This document shows, piece after piece, positions 34,941-46,518 of a stretch of 64,000 bases of DNA (within the stretch, counting starts at the first letter, position 1; each line of letters opens with the position of its first letter). The DNA comes from Halichoerus grypus (taxonomy: Eukaryota; Chordata; Mammalia; Carnivora; Phocidae). The position numbers and the translations under genes are program-made. The notes below the pieces were generated by a model. It did no database searches. It was not told the origin of the DNA and worked only from the letters and a program-made list of their open reading frames with translations. The stretch lies in assembly GCF_964656455.1 (NCBI RefSeq), contig NC_135714.1, positions 62,025,850 to 62,089,849 of the forward strand, read 5' to 3'.

Positions 34941-36409
34941 TCATTTATTACTTTTAATAGTTTTTGGTGGTCTTTAGGGTTTTCTGTATAGTATTATATC
35001 ATCTGCCAATAGTAACAGTTTTCTTCTTCCTTACCGGTTTGGGTGCCTTTTATTTATTTATTTTTTTTCTTGTCTGATTGCTGTGGCTAGGACTTCCAGT
35101 AGGTGTTGAATGAAAGTGGCAAGAGTGGTCATCCTTATCTTATTCCTGATTTTTGAGGAAAAACTCCCAGTTTGTCACCATTGAGTATAGTGTTAACTGT
35201 AGATTTGTCATATTTGGCCTTTATTAGGTTGAGGTATGTTCCTTCTATATCGATGTTGTTGAGAGTTTTTATCATGAGCGGATGTTGAAATTTGTTACTG
35301 TTTTTTCTGTATCTACTAAGATAATCAGATGATTTTCATCTTTCATTTTATATTTTTTGTTGTGGATGTGTATTTGGTTCCTCTCATTAGAGCATGAGCA
35401 TTTTTTGGTTTTGTTCACTATTTTATTCCCATGGCCTAGAGTAATATGTGGCACATAGTGGAACTTAACAAATATTTGTACAACGAATGCACATTTAATG
35501 CACCATTCAGTTGATAGTAGATACAGCATTAAATTAATCAACTGAGGAGTGAATTATCTACCACTTATAGATTTTTTTGGATTAGAATAATTGTATGTAC
35601 AGTTATTGAGTATCTACTACGTCTCAAGCCTTGAGTGTGGTGAGTATGAACAAGACAGACAAGGTCCTTACTGTCACAGAACTAACAGTTTTTGTTTTTT
35701 GCAGCAGGCAAACTGGTTTAATTTAATATTTAATCATGCTCAGATTCTCTAGTTAAACAAAAGAACAAAAAACAAAACACATAGCCCCAAAACCTTTATT
35801 TGATTTAGCTATCCTTTCTAGCTACGATCTTATCTTCTCTGTTGTTTTATACGAAGTTTTCTAAACAAGTGGTCTTCACTGGTTGGGTGTCTCCATTTCC
35901 TTTCCAAGTGTTATTCTTTCTTACATCCTTCTGTCTCGTAATTCAACTAAAATGTTGCTCTCAGTAATAATCATCAGTCTTTCTTTTACCACATTCAAAG
36001 ATCTCTTTTTAGAAGTTTTTTTTTGTTTCTTGAGACTTTATTTTACACTGTATGATCTTTACCTTTCTTACTAACTGTTCCTACTTTGTTTGGAAAACAA
36101 ACTTTGGCTGTCTTGTTTTATTCTACTTGCTTCTTCCCTGTGGTATTCTTGGGTAAAGAAGAAAAGAGAATATTAGGGTGAAATACCTGATCATATAGTT
36201 TAGTACTGATTATGTTCATTATGGAAATTGATAGAATTAGAGGAAGAGAAAGGGAAAGGAAGAACGAGGAGAGAAGTAGAAGAACATAAAGGTACAGAGA
36301 AAAGAGAAAGTGAAGAAGAGAGCAATTACATAGCAGTAAGGGCTAGCAGAGGCCTAGAAATAGCAGTGAAGATTTAACATTGGGCTATATTGAAAAGCAG
36401 AATAGAATA

Positions 36410-36620
36410 GCAGTTAATATAAACCTCTTGGTCTTGGGTTTATCACTGACCTTGAACCAGTTTTTTAACATTTTTGTGCCACTATTTATTCATCTACAAA
36501 ATGGGTTTCATAATAACATCTCTCTATAGTGTTTTTGTTATAGTGTATGTAAGAGCTTAGCACAGGCTGGGTGATAAGTACATAATATAAATGAACTGCA
36601 ATTATTATTGACTCCCTACA
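36410..36620 (+). repeat. MIR copy, sense
   Basis: CTTGGGTTTATCACTGACCTTGAACCAGTTTTTTAAC, TTCATCTACAAAATGGG and TAAGAGCTTAGCACAGG follow the MIR order. Confidence 0.65.
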
Positions 36621-36671
36621 ATTTAGGTACAAATACCTAAATTTGTACCTTAGGTACAAATACCTAAGGTA
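36621..36671. repeat. Small palindromic cluster
   Basis: AGGTACAAAT occurs at 36625 and 36652 in direct orientation, with its reverse complement ATTTGTACCT at 36641-36650 between them. Either pair can form a hairpin. Confidence 0.8.
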
Positions 36672-36774
36672 GCTACTTATTCTCCGCAATTAATTTAGGA
36701 GTATTCATTCTTTTTCATGCCTTCATATATCATTTCTACTTTCATAGTTCATTTATTGAATAAGTACATAACAA

Positions 36775-37725
36775 TTGAGTACCTACTATGTGCCAGGCAG
36801 TGCACTTAGTACTGAGGGTTGAAAGATAAAAAGATAGTTCCCATCTTTAAGGAGATAAAAATTGAGGCGAGAGAGACAAGAACAAACTGCTGCACTAAAA
36901 TGCAGAAAGTGTACTAGTGTACAGTATACAAAGTGCTGAGAGGAGTGAGGGACTACTTTGTAGAATCAGATTATATAAAGAAGATAGCAGTTAAGTTGAG
37001 AGGTTAAGCATGAATAAGTATTTTCTTTTCTGACATGCATGGGGAGAACATTCCAGGTAGAGGAAATGGCCTATACTAATGCACAAAAGTATGAGAAACT
37101 CAGTTGTGTTCAGGAAATTATAAATACCTTTCTATCATTTGGCACATAATATTTTATCAGATAGTGGTGGTCAGTGGGGTTAGACAGCAGCAATAGGCAG
37201 TGGGCCAGATCACCAAGGGCTTTGCGTGACATACTGTGGAGATTAGATTTTATCCTTTATGCAGTTAGGAGCCATTGAAAAGTGTTGCTCAGAATAATGG
37301 TGTAAAATTTGCATATTAGAATGACTCTATGTGGGAGCTGTTTAAGTGATAGTGTGGTAATAGGGAAATGATGAAACTCAAACAGACCAGTAGGAGGCTA
37401 ATGCAGTAGTCTAAGTAAAAGATGAATAAGGACAGAATTTGAGCAGTGGCAATAAAGACAGAGAGGAGGAAAGCTGTTGTGGGATATTGAGGAGGCAGAA
37501 TGAACAGGAATTACTGATTAGATGTGGGAGGTAAGGGAGAGGGAGGAATCTAGAATGATTCCCTGATTTCTGTTGTGAGTAACCAAGTGTATACTTTGAA
37601 ACATATAGGAGGTGAAACAGGTTTGGTCATGATCATAATATCAGGTGATGGAGGGAAGATGGAGTTAGGCTGGCACATATTTATTCTGTTTTCCTGGAAG
37701 TCAGTATTAAGATGAAGTAGGTTGT
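36775..37725 (+). repeat. Old interspersed repeat, first part
   Basis: Phrases such as GGAGCCATTGAAAAGTG, AGTAGGAGGCTAATGCAGTAGTCTAAG and GGGAGAGGGAGGAATCTAGAATGATTCCC belong to an old mammalian repeat that I recognise but cannot name. It continues at 41190 after an L1 insertion. Confidence 0.6.
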
Positions 37726-38105
37726 GATAAATAAATATGCACATTGTAATCTCTAGAGTAAGTAAAAAACATACATAAAGAGATGCAGGTTAAAACTAAG
37801 TAGAGGAATAGAAAATAAAAAAGATATACTAAAATATTTTTGTTTAAAAGAAAAGAAGGCAGTAAGGAAGAACAGAGGAACATATGAGATGAGACAAATA
37901 GAAAACACGTCAAAATAAAGACCTAAATCTAGCCATATCATTAGTTTTAATTGGAAATGGAATGGATAAACATTCCACCCAAAAGTCAGAGATTATAAAA
38001 CAAAGAAAAAAGAATCCAATTATATGGTGTTTACAGGAGACACACTTTATATTCAAACACACAAATAGACTGAAAGCAAAATGATAGATAAAGATATACC
38101 ATGAA

Positions 38106-38305
38106 GGGCACCTGGGTGGCTCAGTCAGTTAAGCGTCTGCCTTCAGCTCAGGTCATGATCTCAGGGTCCTGGGATGGAGCCCCACATCAGCCTCCCTGCT
38201 CTGCAGGGAGCCTGTTTCTTTTTCTCCCTCTGCCTGCCACTCTCCCTACTTGAACTCTTTCTGTCTCTCTATCAAATAAATAAATAAAATCTTTAAAAAA
38301 AAAAA
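38106..38305 (+). mobile_element. SINEC copy, sense, inside L1
   Basis: TSD AAAGATATACCATGAA, 16 bp, at 38090-38105 and 38306-38321. Head GGGCACCTGGGTGGCTCAG, pure A tail. Confidence 0.95.
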
Positions 38306-39257
38306 AAAGATATACCATGAAAGGAGTAAGCATTAGTGACTTGGATTGACTATATTAATACCAGACAAAATAGACTTTTGAGACAAGGACTGTTAGGAAC
38401 AACTTTATGCCAATGAAATGGGCAAATTCCTTGTAAGACACAGATCACCAAAGTGTCTAGAAGATAATAGAAAATCTACATGGATCTATATTAGCTGAAG
38501 AAATTGAATTAGTAATTTACAGCTTCCCACAGTGAAAAGTTCAGGACCACATGACTTCTTACAGGTGAATTCTATCCAACATTTAAGGCAAAAATAATAC
38601 CAATCCATTAAACGTCTTTTAGAAAATAATGGGGAAGGAACACTTACCAACTTATTTTATGAGCTCAGCATTACCCTGATATCAGAGGTAGACAAGGACA
38701 TCACAAGCAGAGAAAACAACAGACCAATATCCCTCATGAACATAGAAGCACAAATGCTTAACAAAATATTAATTGAATCTGGCAGTATGTTTTTATGTAT
38801 ATATGTATGTATGTATTAAAGGTTAGTAAACATTAACCAAGAAGATTTATTCTAGGATTACAAAGTTAGTTTGACATCTGAACATCAATATAATATATCA
38901 TGTTAATAGAATAAAGGAAATAGACCTTAAGATCATCTCAGTAGATGCAGGGAAAACATTTGACAAAATCTAATAGCCGTTCATGCTAAGAACTCAGAAT
39001 ACTAGAAATAGAAGTGAACTTCCTCAGCTTGATAAAGCACATCTATGAAAAATCAACAGCTCATATCATTCTTAGTGATGAGACCATTAAGACTGAATGC
39101 TTTCTGCCTAAAGTCAGGAACAAGGTAAAGATTTGTGTTCTCACCACTTATGTTCAGCATTGTATTAAAGTTCAGTGAAATAAAGGGCATACATATAGGA
39201 AAGGAAGAAATAAAACTGTCTTCATGCCCAGAAGTTAGGATTCTAAGTGAGTGAATT

Positions 39258-39470
39258 CTTTTTTTTTTTTTAAAGATTTTTTATTTATTCACTTGAGACA
39301 CAGAGATATAGACAGAGAGAGAGAACACGAGCAGGGAGAGAGGCAGAGGGAGAGGGAGAAGCAGTCTCCCCGCTGAGCCAGGAGCCTGATGTGGGGCTCG
39401 ATCCCAGGACCCTGGGATCATGACCTGAGCCGAAGGCAGACGCTTAACCATCTGAGCCACCCAGGCGCCC
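39258..39470 (-). mobile_element. SINEC copy, antisense, inside L1
   Basis: TSD TAAGTGAGTGAATT, 14 bp, at 39244-39257 and 39471-39484. Confidence 0.95.
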
Positions 39471-40242
39471 TAAGTGAGTGAATTTAGTGAGGTTAAAGTA
39501 TTTAAGATCAATACACAAAATCAACTGTATTTCTATACCAGCAATAGCCAATCAAAATGAAATTTATAAAACAGTTCCTTTAATAAGAGCATAAAAAGTC
39601 AAATAAAAGAATAATAAATCAAAATAAGGAATAAATTTAACAAAAGATGCAGGACCTACTTACAGAAAACTGCTAACTGTTGCTAAAAGTATCAGGAATA
39701 CCTCAGTAAATAAAGGTACATGGCATTGCTGTGGATTTGAAGGATAATATTGTTAAGAGGGATTTTTCCTACATTTTGTACAGATTTAGTACAGTCCAAT
39801 CAAGCTCCCAGAAGCTTAAAAAAAAAATTTTTTTTTTTTTTGGAAATTGACAAACTCATTCTAGTATATAAGTAGAAATACAAAGGACCTAGAATAAAAA
39901 ATGTTTTTAAAAAGGAAGAACAGAATTGGAGGACCTGCATTAGCTGATTTAAGACTTTAGTCTATAGTAATCAAGACAGTGTGGTATAGCATAAGGATGG
40001 ATGTGTATAGATCAGACATTGAGAGGTAAAAAATAGACCCAAGCCTAAGGTACAACTGATTTTTGACAAAGGTACTAAGATTATATGGGGGAAAGAACAG
40101 TTTTCAGTGAATGTATCTAAAATAACTGGATATCCCTTTCCTCCCATCAAATATAAAAATTAATTAAAAATGGATCACAGATCTAATTGTAAGGGTTAAA
40201 GCCATTAAATTCTAGAAGAAAATTTTCTGGAAGAAAATCTTT

Positions 40243-40470
40243 TTTTTTTTTTTTTTTTTTTTAATTTTTTTTTTATTTAAAGATTTTTATTTATTTTTTG
40301 ACAGAGAGAGAGAGAGACAGTGAGAGAAGGAACACAAGCAGGGGGAGTGGGAGAGGGAGAAGCAGGCTTCCCTGCCGAGCAAGGAACCCGATGTGGGGCT
40401 CGATCCCAGGACCCTGGGATCATGACCTGAGCCGAAGGCAGATGCTAAACAGCTGAGCCACCCAGGCGCC
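40243..40470 (-). mobile_element. SINEC copy, antisense, inside L1, long T tract
   Basis: TSD CTGGAAGAAAATCTTT, 16 bp, at 40227-40242 and 40471-40486. A T tract of about 30 bases, hardly interrupted, points to a young insertion. Confidence 0.95.
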
Positions 40471-41189
40471 CTGGAAGAAAATCTTTATGGCCCTAGATTA
40501 AGCAAAGATTTCTTAGGACACAAAAAGCATGAGCCATAGAAGAACTTGCTAAAATGGACTATCAATATTAAAAACTTGGCTCATGGGAAGACGCCACTAA
40601 GAAAATGAAAAAGACAAGCCACAGTTTGGGGGAAAATATTTGCTACATATTTATCTGACAAAGGACTTATTTCTAGAATATACAAAGAACTCTTATAACT
40701 CAGTAAGAAGACTATTTAAAAAGGGGGCAAAAGAACTGAGCAGACAGTTTACAAAATAAGATATACAATTGGCCATTAAGGACTAGAAATGATGCTCAAC
40801 ATCTTGGTCATTAGGTAAATGCAAATTAACATCGACAAACTTTGCTTATAAGACAAAGGTAGAAAAGGGAATATGTAAAGTCAAAGAAAGATTTTATTTG
40901 TTTTGGGATGGAATTGGCCTGAAAACTCAAATCTGCGTTATTACCCCCAATCTATCACTTTTTTTCTGGTTTCTTATTCTAACTGTACACACACTGTATA
41001 TTTTTTTTTTCAATACTCCATCAGAACCTTCTCTTCAGTATGTTTTAATGAAAAACTATTTCTGTTTTCTTCCTAAGCCCTGGTCTTTCACACTCATTAT
41101 TACAATGTCACTATGAGATCAGACTCAAAATTATGAAGTCATTTATTTGTTCATTCTTTCAGCAAAAATTTGTCCTTTTGTACTCCCAC

Positions 41190-41840
41190 TAATTACCTAC
41201 CTGCATCTAGACAGAGATATCAAGTACATGGTTGGAGATCATGAGAGAGATTGTGGCTGGAGATGTAAATTTGGTAGTTCTTGGTGGATAAATTGTTTTT
41301 AAAGCCATGTATCTGGATGAGATTGCTTAAGGTATGATTGAGTAGAAAGACAAGTCAAAAACTGAGCCCTGAGGTAGTTTAATCTTTGTAAGTCACCTAG
41401 GTGAGCTGAGGGTGAGGTGGCCCGCCAACAAATTGAGTGGAACAGCCAGTGAGAGCAGTGTTTCAGAGGACAAGTCAGGATATTTTAGGGAAAAAGAGAG
41501 ATATACGCTGAACTGCTCTTGATAGGTCAAGTCAGAGGAACATTGAGAAATGATTAATGGATTTGTCATTGTGAAGGTCATTGGTGACCTTGACAATATT
41601 ATTTTCAGTGGATGATAACCTGATTCAAGTAGATTTAAGAGAAAATGGAAGGAGAAGAAGTAGAGAGAGAAAGGATAGACAGCTGTTTTGAGAACTTAAA
41701 CTCTTAAGGGAAGTATTGGTCACTGGAAGACAATATGAAGTTGTAGACTTATTTTAAGATGGGAGATTTTATAGCAAGTTTGTAAGCTGATGATGATGAT
41801 TTAGAAAAGCATGTCTAAGAAAATCGACGGTGTAGTAGAG
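41190..41840 (+). repeat. Old interspersed repeat, second part
   Basis: GTGGCTGGAGATGTAAATTTGG, AAAACTGAGCCCTGAGG, GAAGGTCATTGGTGACCTTGACAA and AGAGAAAATGGAAGGAGAAG continue the repeat of 36775-37725 in the same order and orientation. Confidence 0.6.
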
Positions 41841-42063
41841 AGAAGGGAGGGGTGGGATCCAGTGCACAAATTAAGAGGGTTGGCCTTTGCTGAGAGCATC
41901 GACTCTTGATTCACCATGACAGAAAGGAAGGCATTGTGGTTAACATAATTCTTGAGCTCTCACTATGTAGAAGGCACTATTCTTGAGAAACAAGCTTAAG
42001 TAGAGATATAAATGATTTAACCAGTTTCCTGTTTTTTTGTATATCACTTTTAGCATTTACTGT
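41840..42063 (+). repeat. 225-bp direct duplication, copy 1
   Basis: From GAGAAGGGAGGGGTGGGATCC to TAGCATTTACTGT. Near-identical to 42747-42972; I count about five differences. Confidence 0.95.
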
Positions 42064-42746
42064 TTTATTATACTGTTTTTCATACTGTTTAATACTAGTT
42101 ACATCAGAATTTGATACTAAAAAAAGGTAGCATTTTTTTGGCGGTAGTTCCAAATGCAAGTCCCTTTTCTCCCCATCAATTACAATTAGATTGTAAGCTC
42201 CTTGTGGATAATTGCTTTCATTTACAGTGAAGTGCTCCTGAGCCATACTGAACAACTCCCCAGATGATCCTTGGCAGTAATGTATGCTGAAGATATACTG
42301 TACTCTCTATATAATGAGATCTTCATGTTGACTTATCATGGGAAGAATTATTGGAGACATATAAGAGTGGTGTGTCTTTAGCACATTCCTTTTCAAATAA
42401 TATTTTCTATGTACAAAATTGAAAAATTTTCAAGTTAATGTATGTTGTCATGAAATATTAAAAGCTTGTATTTTTTTTGTATTAAATTTGAGTTAAATGT
42501 TAATGACTAAAAATTTGGAAGGTACAGTTTATTTTTGAAGTCTTCTGTGTGATCTGTTGAAAATTCTTAATTTTTACCTTGACTTCATTTTCTCCTTTCT
42601 ATATTCAGTTGTACTTCTTTTTCTACCATAATGGAGGACAAAGTGACATTAGAATCCAAAAAATTGAGTTTCAATTCTTAACTCTTTTTTCATGCCAGCT
42701 TCTGTAGCCATTTATGCAGTAATGAACTGCCTCTAGACTATCACAT

Positions 42747-42972
42747 GAGAAGGGAGGGGTGGGATCCAGTGCACAAATGAAGAGGGTTGGCCTTTGCTGA
42801 GAGCATCGACTCTTGATTCACCATGACAGAAAGGAAGGCATTGTGGTTAACATAATTCTTGAGCTCTCACTATGTAGAAGGCACTATTCTTGAGAAACAA
42901 GCTTAAGTATAGAGATATAAATGATTTAACCAGGTTCCTATTTTTTTGTATATCACTTTTAGCATTTACTGT
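42747..42972 (+). repeat. 225-bp direct duplication, copy 2
   Basis: Second copy, 907 bp downstream of the first in the same orientation. Differences include AAATTAAG/AAATGAAG, TAAGTAGAG/TAAGTATAGAG and CAGTTTCCTG/CAGGTTCCTA. It ends about 830 bp before exon 7. Confidence 0.95.
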
Positions 42973-43177
42973 GATTATTATTTCTATTGCTAAATCTTGT
43001 GACTTCTAGTACCTTTCCCTTTTTTATGGTAAGGCAGGTCAGGTGAGTTTCACATGAAAGTAGGTAAAAACTTCCTAAAAGATTTCAAGACTGTACTGTT
43101 TGCTCTTATCACAGAAAATATTATAGATTTTAATTTGTCCTTAGGTTTCTAAAGGGTGATAAGCATCATCCTTGCAT

Positions 43178-43720
43178 ATACTTATTTATTGGTGTGCAAC
43201 AATATTACCACAAATTTAGTGGCTTAAAACAACACACGTTTACTATCTATTGGTTTCTCTGTGTTGGGAATGTGTGTACACCTAAGCTGGGTCCTCTGCT
43301 TCAGTGTCTCATAAAGCTTCAGTCAAGGCATCAGTCAGGGCTGTGGTTTCATCTGAGACTTAACTGGGGAAAGATCCACTTCTGGACTCATGTGGCTTTG
43401 GGGCAGGATTCAGTTCCTTGCAGGCTGCTAGGTTGAGGGCATCAGTTTCTTGTCTTGGGGCCCTTTTCCTATGTCAGCTTAAAACATTGCAGCTGCTTCT
43501 TCAAAACCAGTAAAGAAGAGAGTCTCCTCCAAGATGGGCATTACAATTTTATGTAACGTAGTCATGTTCATATAAACATCCTGTCTCTTGGTTAGAAGCA
43601 AGTTGCAGCTCCCATCCACATTCAAGAGGAGGGGGTCACAAAAGGGCATGAAACCAGGAAATGGGCATCACAGAGGCCGCTCTATAAAGTCTTTCTGCTA
43701 TAACTTGTTTGCTGTATCTT
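43178..43720 (-). mobile_element. MLT1-like LTR (MaLR), antisense, just before exon 7
   Basis: ATTACCACAAATTTAGTGGCTTAAAACAAC at the left, then ATCAGTCAGGGCTGTGGTTTCATC and GGACTCATGTGGCTTTGG. The layout is that of an old MaLR LTR read in reverse. It ends within 100 bp of exon 7. Confidence 0.65.
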
Positions 43721-43803
43721 AATATAGGATGAATGTTTCTCTTACTCAGTAATTTTTGTTACTTATATGTAGTGATAACTGGATTTTTAATTTTTCTAAC
43801 CAG

Positions 43804-43910
43804 ATTCCATTGGCCGTGACATCCCCAAAATGCTTGAATTATTTAAAACTGGACATGAAATTAAGGTAGATGAAGAAAGGGAGAACTTTCTCCAGACCAA
43901 AATAGCAACA
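43804..43910 (+). CDS. MRPL1: MRPL1 coding exon 7 (last coding exon seen)
   Basis: 107 bp: two bases complete the split Asn codon, then 35 codons ending in phase 0. The acceptor is TTTTTCTAACCAG ending at 43803; the donor is GTAAGT at 43911. It encodes [19 protein letters not shown] then [16 protein letters not shown], which corresponds to the late uL1 segment (V-x-x-A-G-x-V-x-F-R-V-D-K in bacteria). In human the next residues begin LDMSSDQIAAN and lead to the C-terminus; I looked for this in the remaining 20 kb and did not find it, so the last exons should lie beyond 64000. Confidence 0.95.
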
Positions 43911-44129
43911 GTAAGTTACAATGGAAATTGTTATTAAATAACCATCTTTTTTTTTTTTTTTTTTTTTGCTTGAGTGACTGATAATTTATAATATAATATG
44001 CCAGTCCTTTGAACTTGTTCTTGGCACTAACATCAGCAGTAGCAGTAAATATACAGAGAGATAATTTCTTTTTATTCTGTATATTGAACTCATAAATTTT
44101 AATGGTATTTGAGAATTCCTTCATGTGCC

Positions 44130-44290
44130 ACTCAGTGATACTGTATTTTGTCTTATTTTATTGTTCTATGTATGTATTTTTTGCTCTGTAATATTCTAAG
44201 TGTATTGAGAGTAGGGATAGATCTTGTATATCCCCTGTGGAACATTGCATAATGCTGAGTGCATAGTAGGTATTTAATGCTACTATACTG
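44130..44290 (+). repeat. L2-like 3' fragment
   Basis: TATTCTAAGTGTATTGAGAGTAGGGATAGATCTTG, then TGCTGAGTGCATAGTAGGTATTTAATG: the usual L2 3' end phrases. Confidence 0.65.
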
Positions 44291-44544
44291 GAATTGAGTA
44301 ATTTGCTTTGTTTTTATGAATTGTTTTGATTATCCCTGCTTGTGTTTTAAAAACTGCCTACTTATAGAAGATGCTGGAAATCAACTCTCAAAGCTATTTT
44401 TTTTGGACTCTGATATAGATATGTCAGGTTTATAGGACTATGTTTTTAGATATAGTTATTTCCTAATATCTTCTTTATGCTGAGGAATCTCTAAAATACT
44501 TTTTACTGTTCAGTAACCATAGGAATAATAGTGATATTGATAAT

Positions 44545-44760
44545 AAAATTTAAACAGTGCCTAGCAAGTGCCAGGCACTATTCTAAACACTCTTCATTTC
44601 ATACATTCTCTCTCTTAATCTTCAACACTATGAGAGGACAAATTATCATCCCCATTTTATGGATGAAGGCCAAAGAGGTTAAATAATCTTTCCAAGGTCT
44701 CACAGCTAGTATGAGGCAGAATAGGTATTTGAACGTTGGCAGTCTTTTTAAGAGTCCAGG
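44545..44760 (-). repeat. MIR copy, antisense
   Basis: AAGTGCCAGGCACTATTCTAAACAC, CATCCCCATTTTATGGATGAAGG and CAAGGTCTCACAGCTAGTATG. Confidence 0.75.
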
Positions 44761-45189
44761 CTTTTTGCCCAAAACCATCTTGCCTCAGGCCTGGAATTAC
44801 TTGAATAGCTGTTATTCCTCTTCCCATCCTGCTTTTAGAGGAATTCTGCATTATAGCCCACAGCTAGTAGTCCAGGCTAATTGAGCTATGCCCCACTATA
44901 GATCATCAGAAGTAGAGAAAAGGTACTTAGCTAGTTTTATGGAAGGAAAACTTGCTTTAGAAAGAGGGCAAAACAGTGTAATCCAGTCAGGGATTGGGAA
45001 AGCCCTCATTGCTGTCATTACATCAGAGCTCGGCATCAATTGTGTGGCATTGTGTTCTGCTAAAATCTGATGTTGCACTTCCCTTATTTCCAAAAGGCCC
45101 TTGGCAGTGCTTCTTGTTTGTTAGGGATGATAACACTGTAATATACAAAAATGAAAAAAATGGAAATTTTAAGAAAATATTGTAAAGCT

Positions 45190-45345
45190 GTAGAGTCTTA
45201 GGTTTGAATACCTGTTCTGCTCCTTATGGGATGGCAGACTTTAAACAAGTTTCTTAATGTTGTGTCTCCAATTCCTGAGCTATCGAATTTACATAGTAAT
45301 ATTTATTTCACAATGTGGTTTTGAAGATTAAATAAAAATTTGAAA
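45190..45345 (+). repeat. MIR copy, sense
   Basis: TTAGGTTTGAATACCTGTTCTGC, TTTAAACAAGTTTCTTAATG and TTGAAGATTAAAT keep the MIR order. Confidence 0.6.
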
Positions 45346-45363
45346 TGGTAGCAGCAATTGTTA

Positions 45364-45555
45364 GTGTTTTTTGTTTTTAGAGATTCATTTTATTTTATTT
45401 TAGAGAGAGGGGGAGGGGCAGAGGGAGAGACTCTTCAAGAAGATTCCCCTCTGAGTGGGGATCCCAACACAGGGCTTGATCCCACAGCCCGTGAGATCAT
45501 GACCTGAGCCAAAACCAAGTTGGATGCTCAACTGACTGAACCACCCAGGTGCCCC
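45364..45555 (-). mobile_element. SINEC copy, antisense
   Basis: TSD ATTGTTA at 45357-45363 and 45556-45562. Older-type body with AAAACCAAGTTGGATG. Confidence 0.9.
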
Positions 45556-45889
45556 ATTGTTACGGTTTTGGTTGGACTTTTGGGGACTATAGGACATCTT
45601 TATAAGACTATTTCTTTTCAGCTGGATCTTTTCTTTTTGTTAAGTAATATTTTCAGTAGTTAATAGTTTATATGGATCCTGACTCTGTATAAGAAACTGT
45701 GGCATCTCATTTATTCTTCTCAACAAATACCATAGTTCTTAAGTGATTACATGAGCTCCAGGTCAGACTACTTGTATCATTTAGAGGTAGAATGTTTTTT
45801 CTTAATGAAAAATAAATTAATTTCTGTGTTTAAGAGAATCTTTTTGAATACTACTTAAATATTACAGTATTATATAGTATAGCAGATTA

Positions 45890-46080
45890 AGAGAGTGGAT
45901 TTTAGATTTATACTCTCTGGATTCATATCCTAGTTCCAGATTGGAATTGTGTTCCCTTGCTCTCTGAGCCTCAGTTTTCTCCCCATTCCCCATTTCCCCT
46001 AAATGCAAAATGAGGTTAATAATGATGCATATTTTCTAGGCTAGGAAGGAGTAGTTGAAATAATGACTATAAAGCAGACT
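45890..46080 (+). repeat. MIR copy, sense
   Basis: AGAGAGTGGATTTTAGATTT, ATCCTAGTTCCAGATTGG and TCTGAGCCTCAGTTTTCTCC. Confidence 0.6.
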
Positions 46081-46089
46081 TCTACTTCT

Positions 46090-46518
46090 GACTAACATGG
46101 AGTAACAGGGACCTGATTTACTCTTTCACCTAAGATAATCAGCATTACCTTGGTACCAAAATCAGGCAAAGAAAGATACAGTCCAGTATCATTCATGAAA
46201 AATAGATGTTAAAATTATAAACTAAATTTTAGCCAGTGGAATCCAGCAATATATATGAAAAAAGGATAACATGTCATCACCAAGTAGGGTTTATCCTAGG
46301 AATACTGTTAGTTTAACATTCAATGATCAATCATTAAAATTCACCATATTAACAAACTATAAATCAAAAGCTGTCTGATTATCTCAGTAGATACAGAGAA
46401 AGCATTTGACAGAATCCAACATTCATTCCTGATTAAAAAGTCTCAGCAAAGTAGGAATAGAAGTTAATGTCCTCAACCTGATAAAAGGCATCTAAGAAAA
46501 ACCAACAGCTAACATTAT
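46090..46518 (+). mobile_element. Old L1, sense, part before the younger L1
   Basis: Decayed ORF2: ACCTTGGTACCAAAATCAGGC, ATCTCAGTAGATACAGAGAAAGCATTTGACA and AACCAACAGCTAACATTAT, the last being the TSD of the younger insertion. It resumes at 49110. Confidence 0.8.

Larger units (their letters stand above)
31760..35385 (-). mobile_element. Carnivore L1, antisense, host of a younger L1
   Basis: The 3' region starts near 31760 and ORF2 reads backwards to about 35290; the 5' end is missing. The RT catalytic box is visible near 35005 as LLLADDIILY, but several frameshifts and stops break ORF2. It is interrupted by a younger L1 (32949-34156) and a SINE (34731-34940). The segment ILVDTEKTVTNF near 35310 marks the last recognisable ORF2 part. 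Confidence 0.8.
37730..40860 (+). mobile_element. Old L1, sense, ORF2 and 3' part
   Basis: Decayed ORF2 in the + orientation: CAGACAAAATAGACTTTTGAG, AACATAGAAGCACAAATGCTTAACAAAATATTA, GATCATCTCAGTAGATGCAGGG, and AATGCAAATTAACATCGACAAAC near the end. Three SINEs are nested in it. No ORF of useful length remains. Confidence 0.8.
27262..43803 (+). other. MRPL1: MRPL1 intron 6
   Basis: The largest complete intron in the window (16.5 kb), bounded by GTAAGG and TTTCTAACCAG. It contains a TA-rich microsatellite, a stacked SINE cluster, two antisense L1 insertions one inside the other, a sense L1, an old repeat split by that L1, a recent 225-bp duplication and an MLT1-like LTR shortly before exon 7. 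These are listed separately. Confidence 0.85.
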
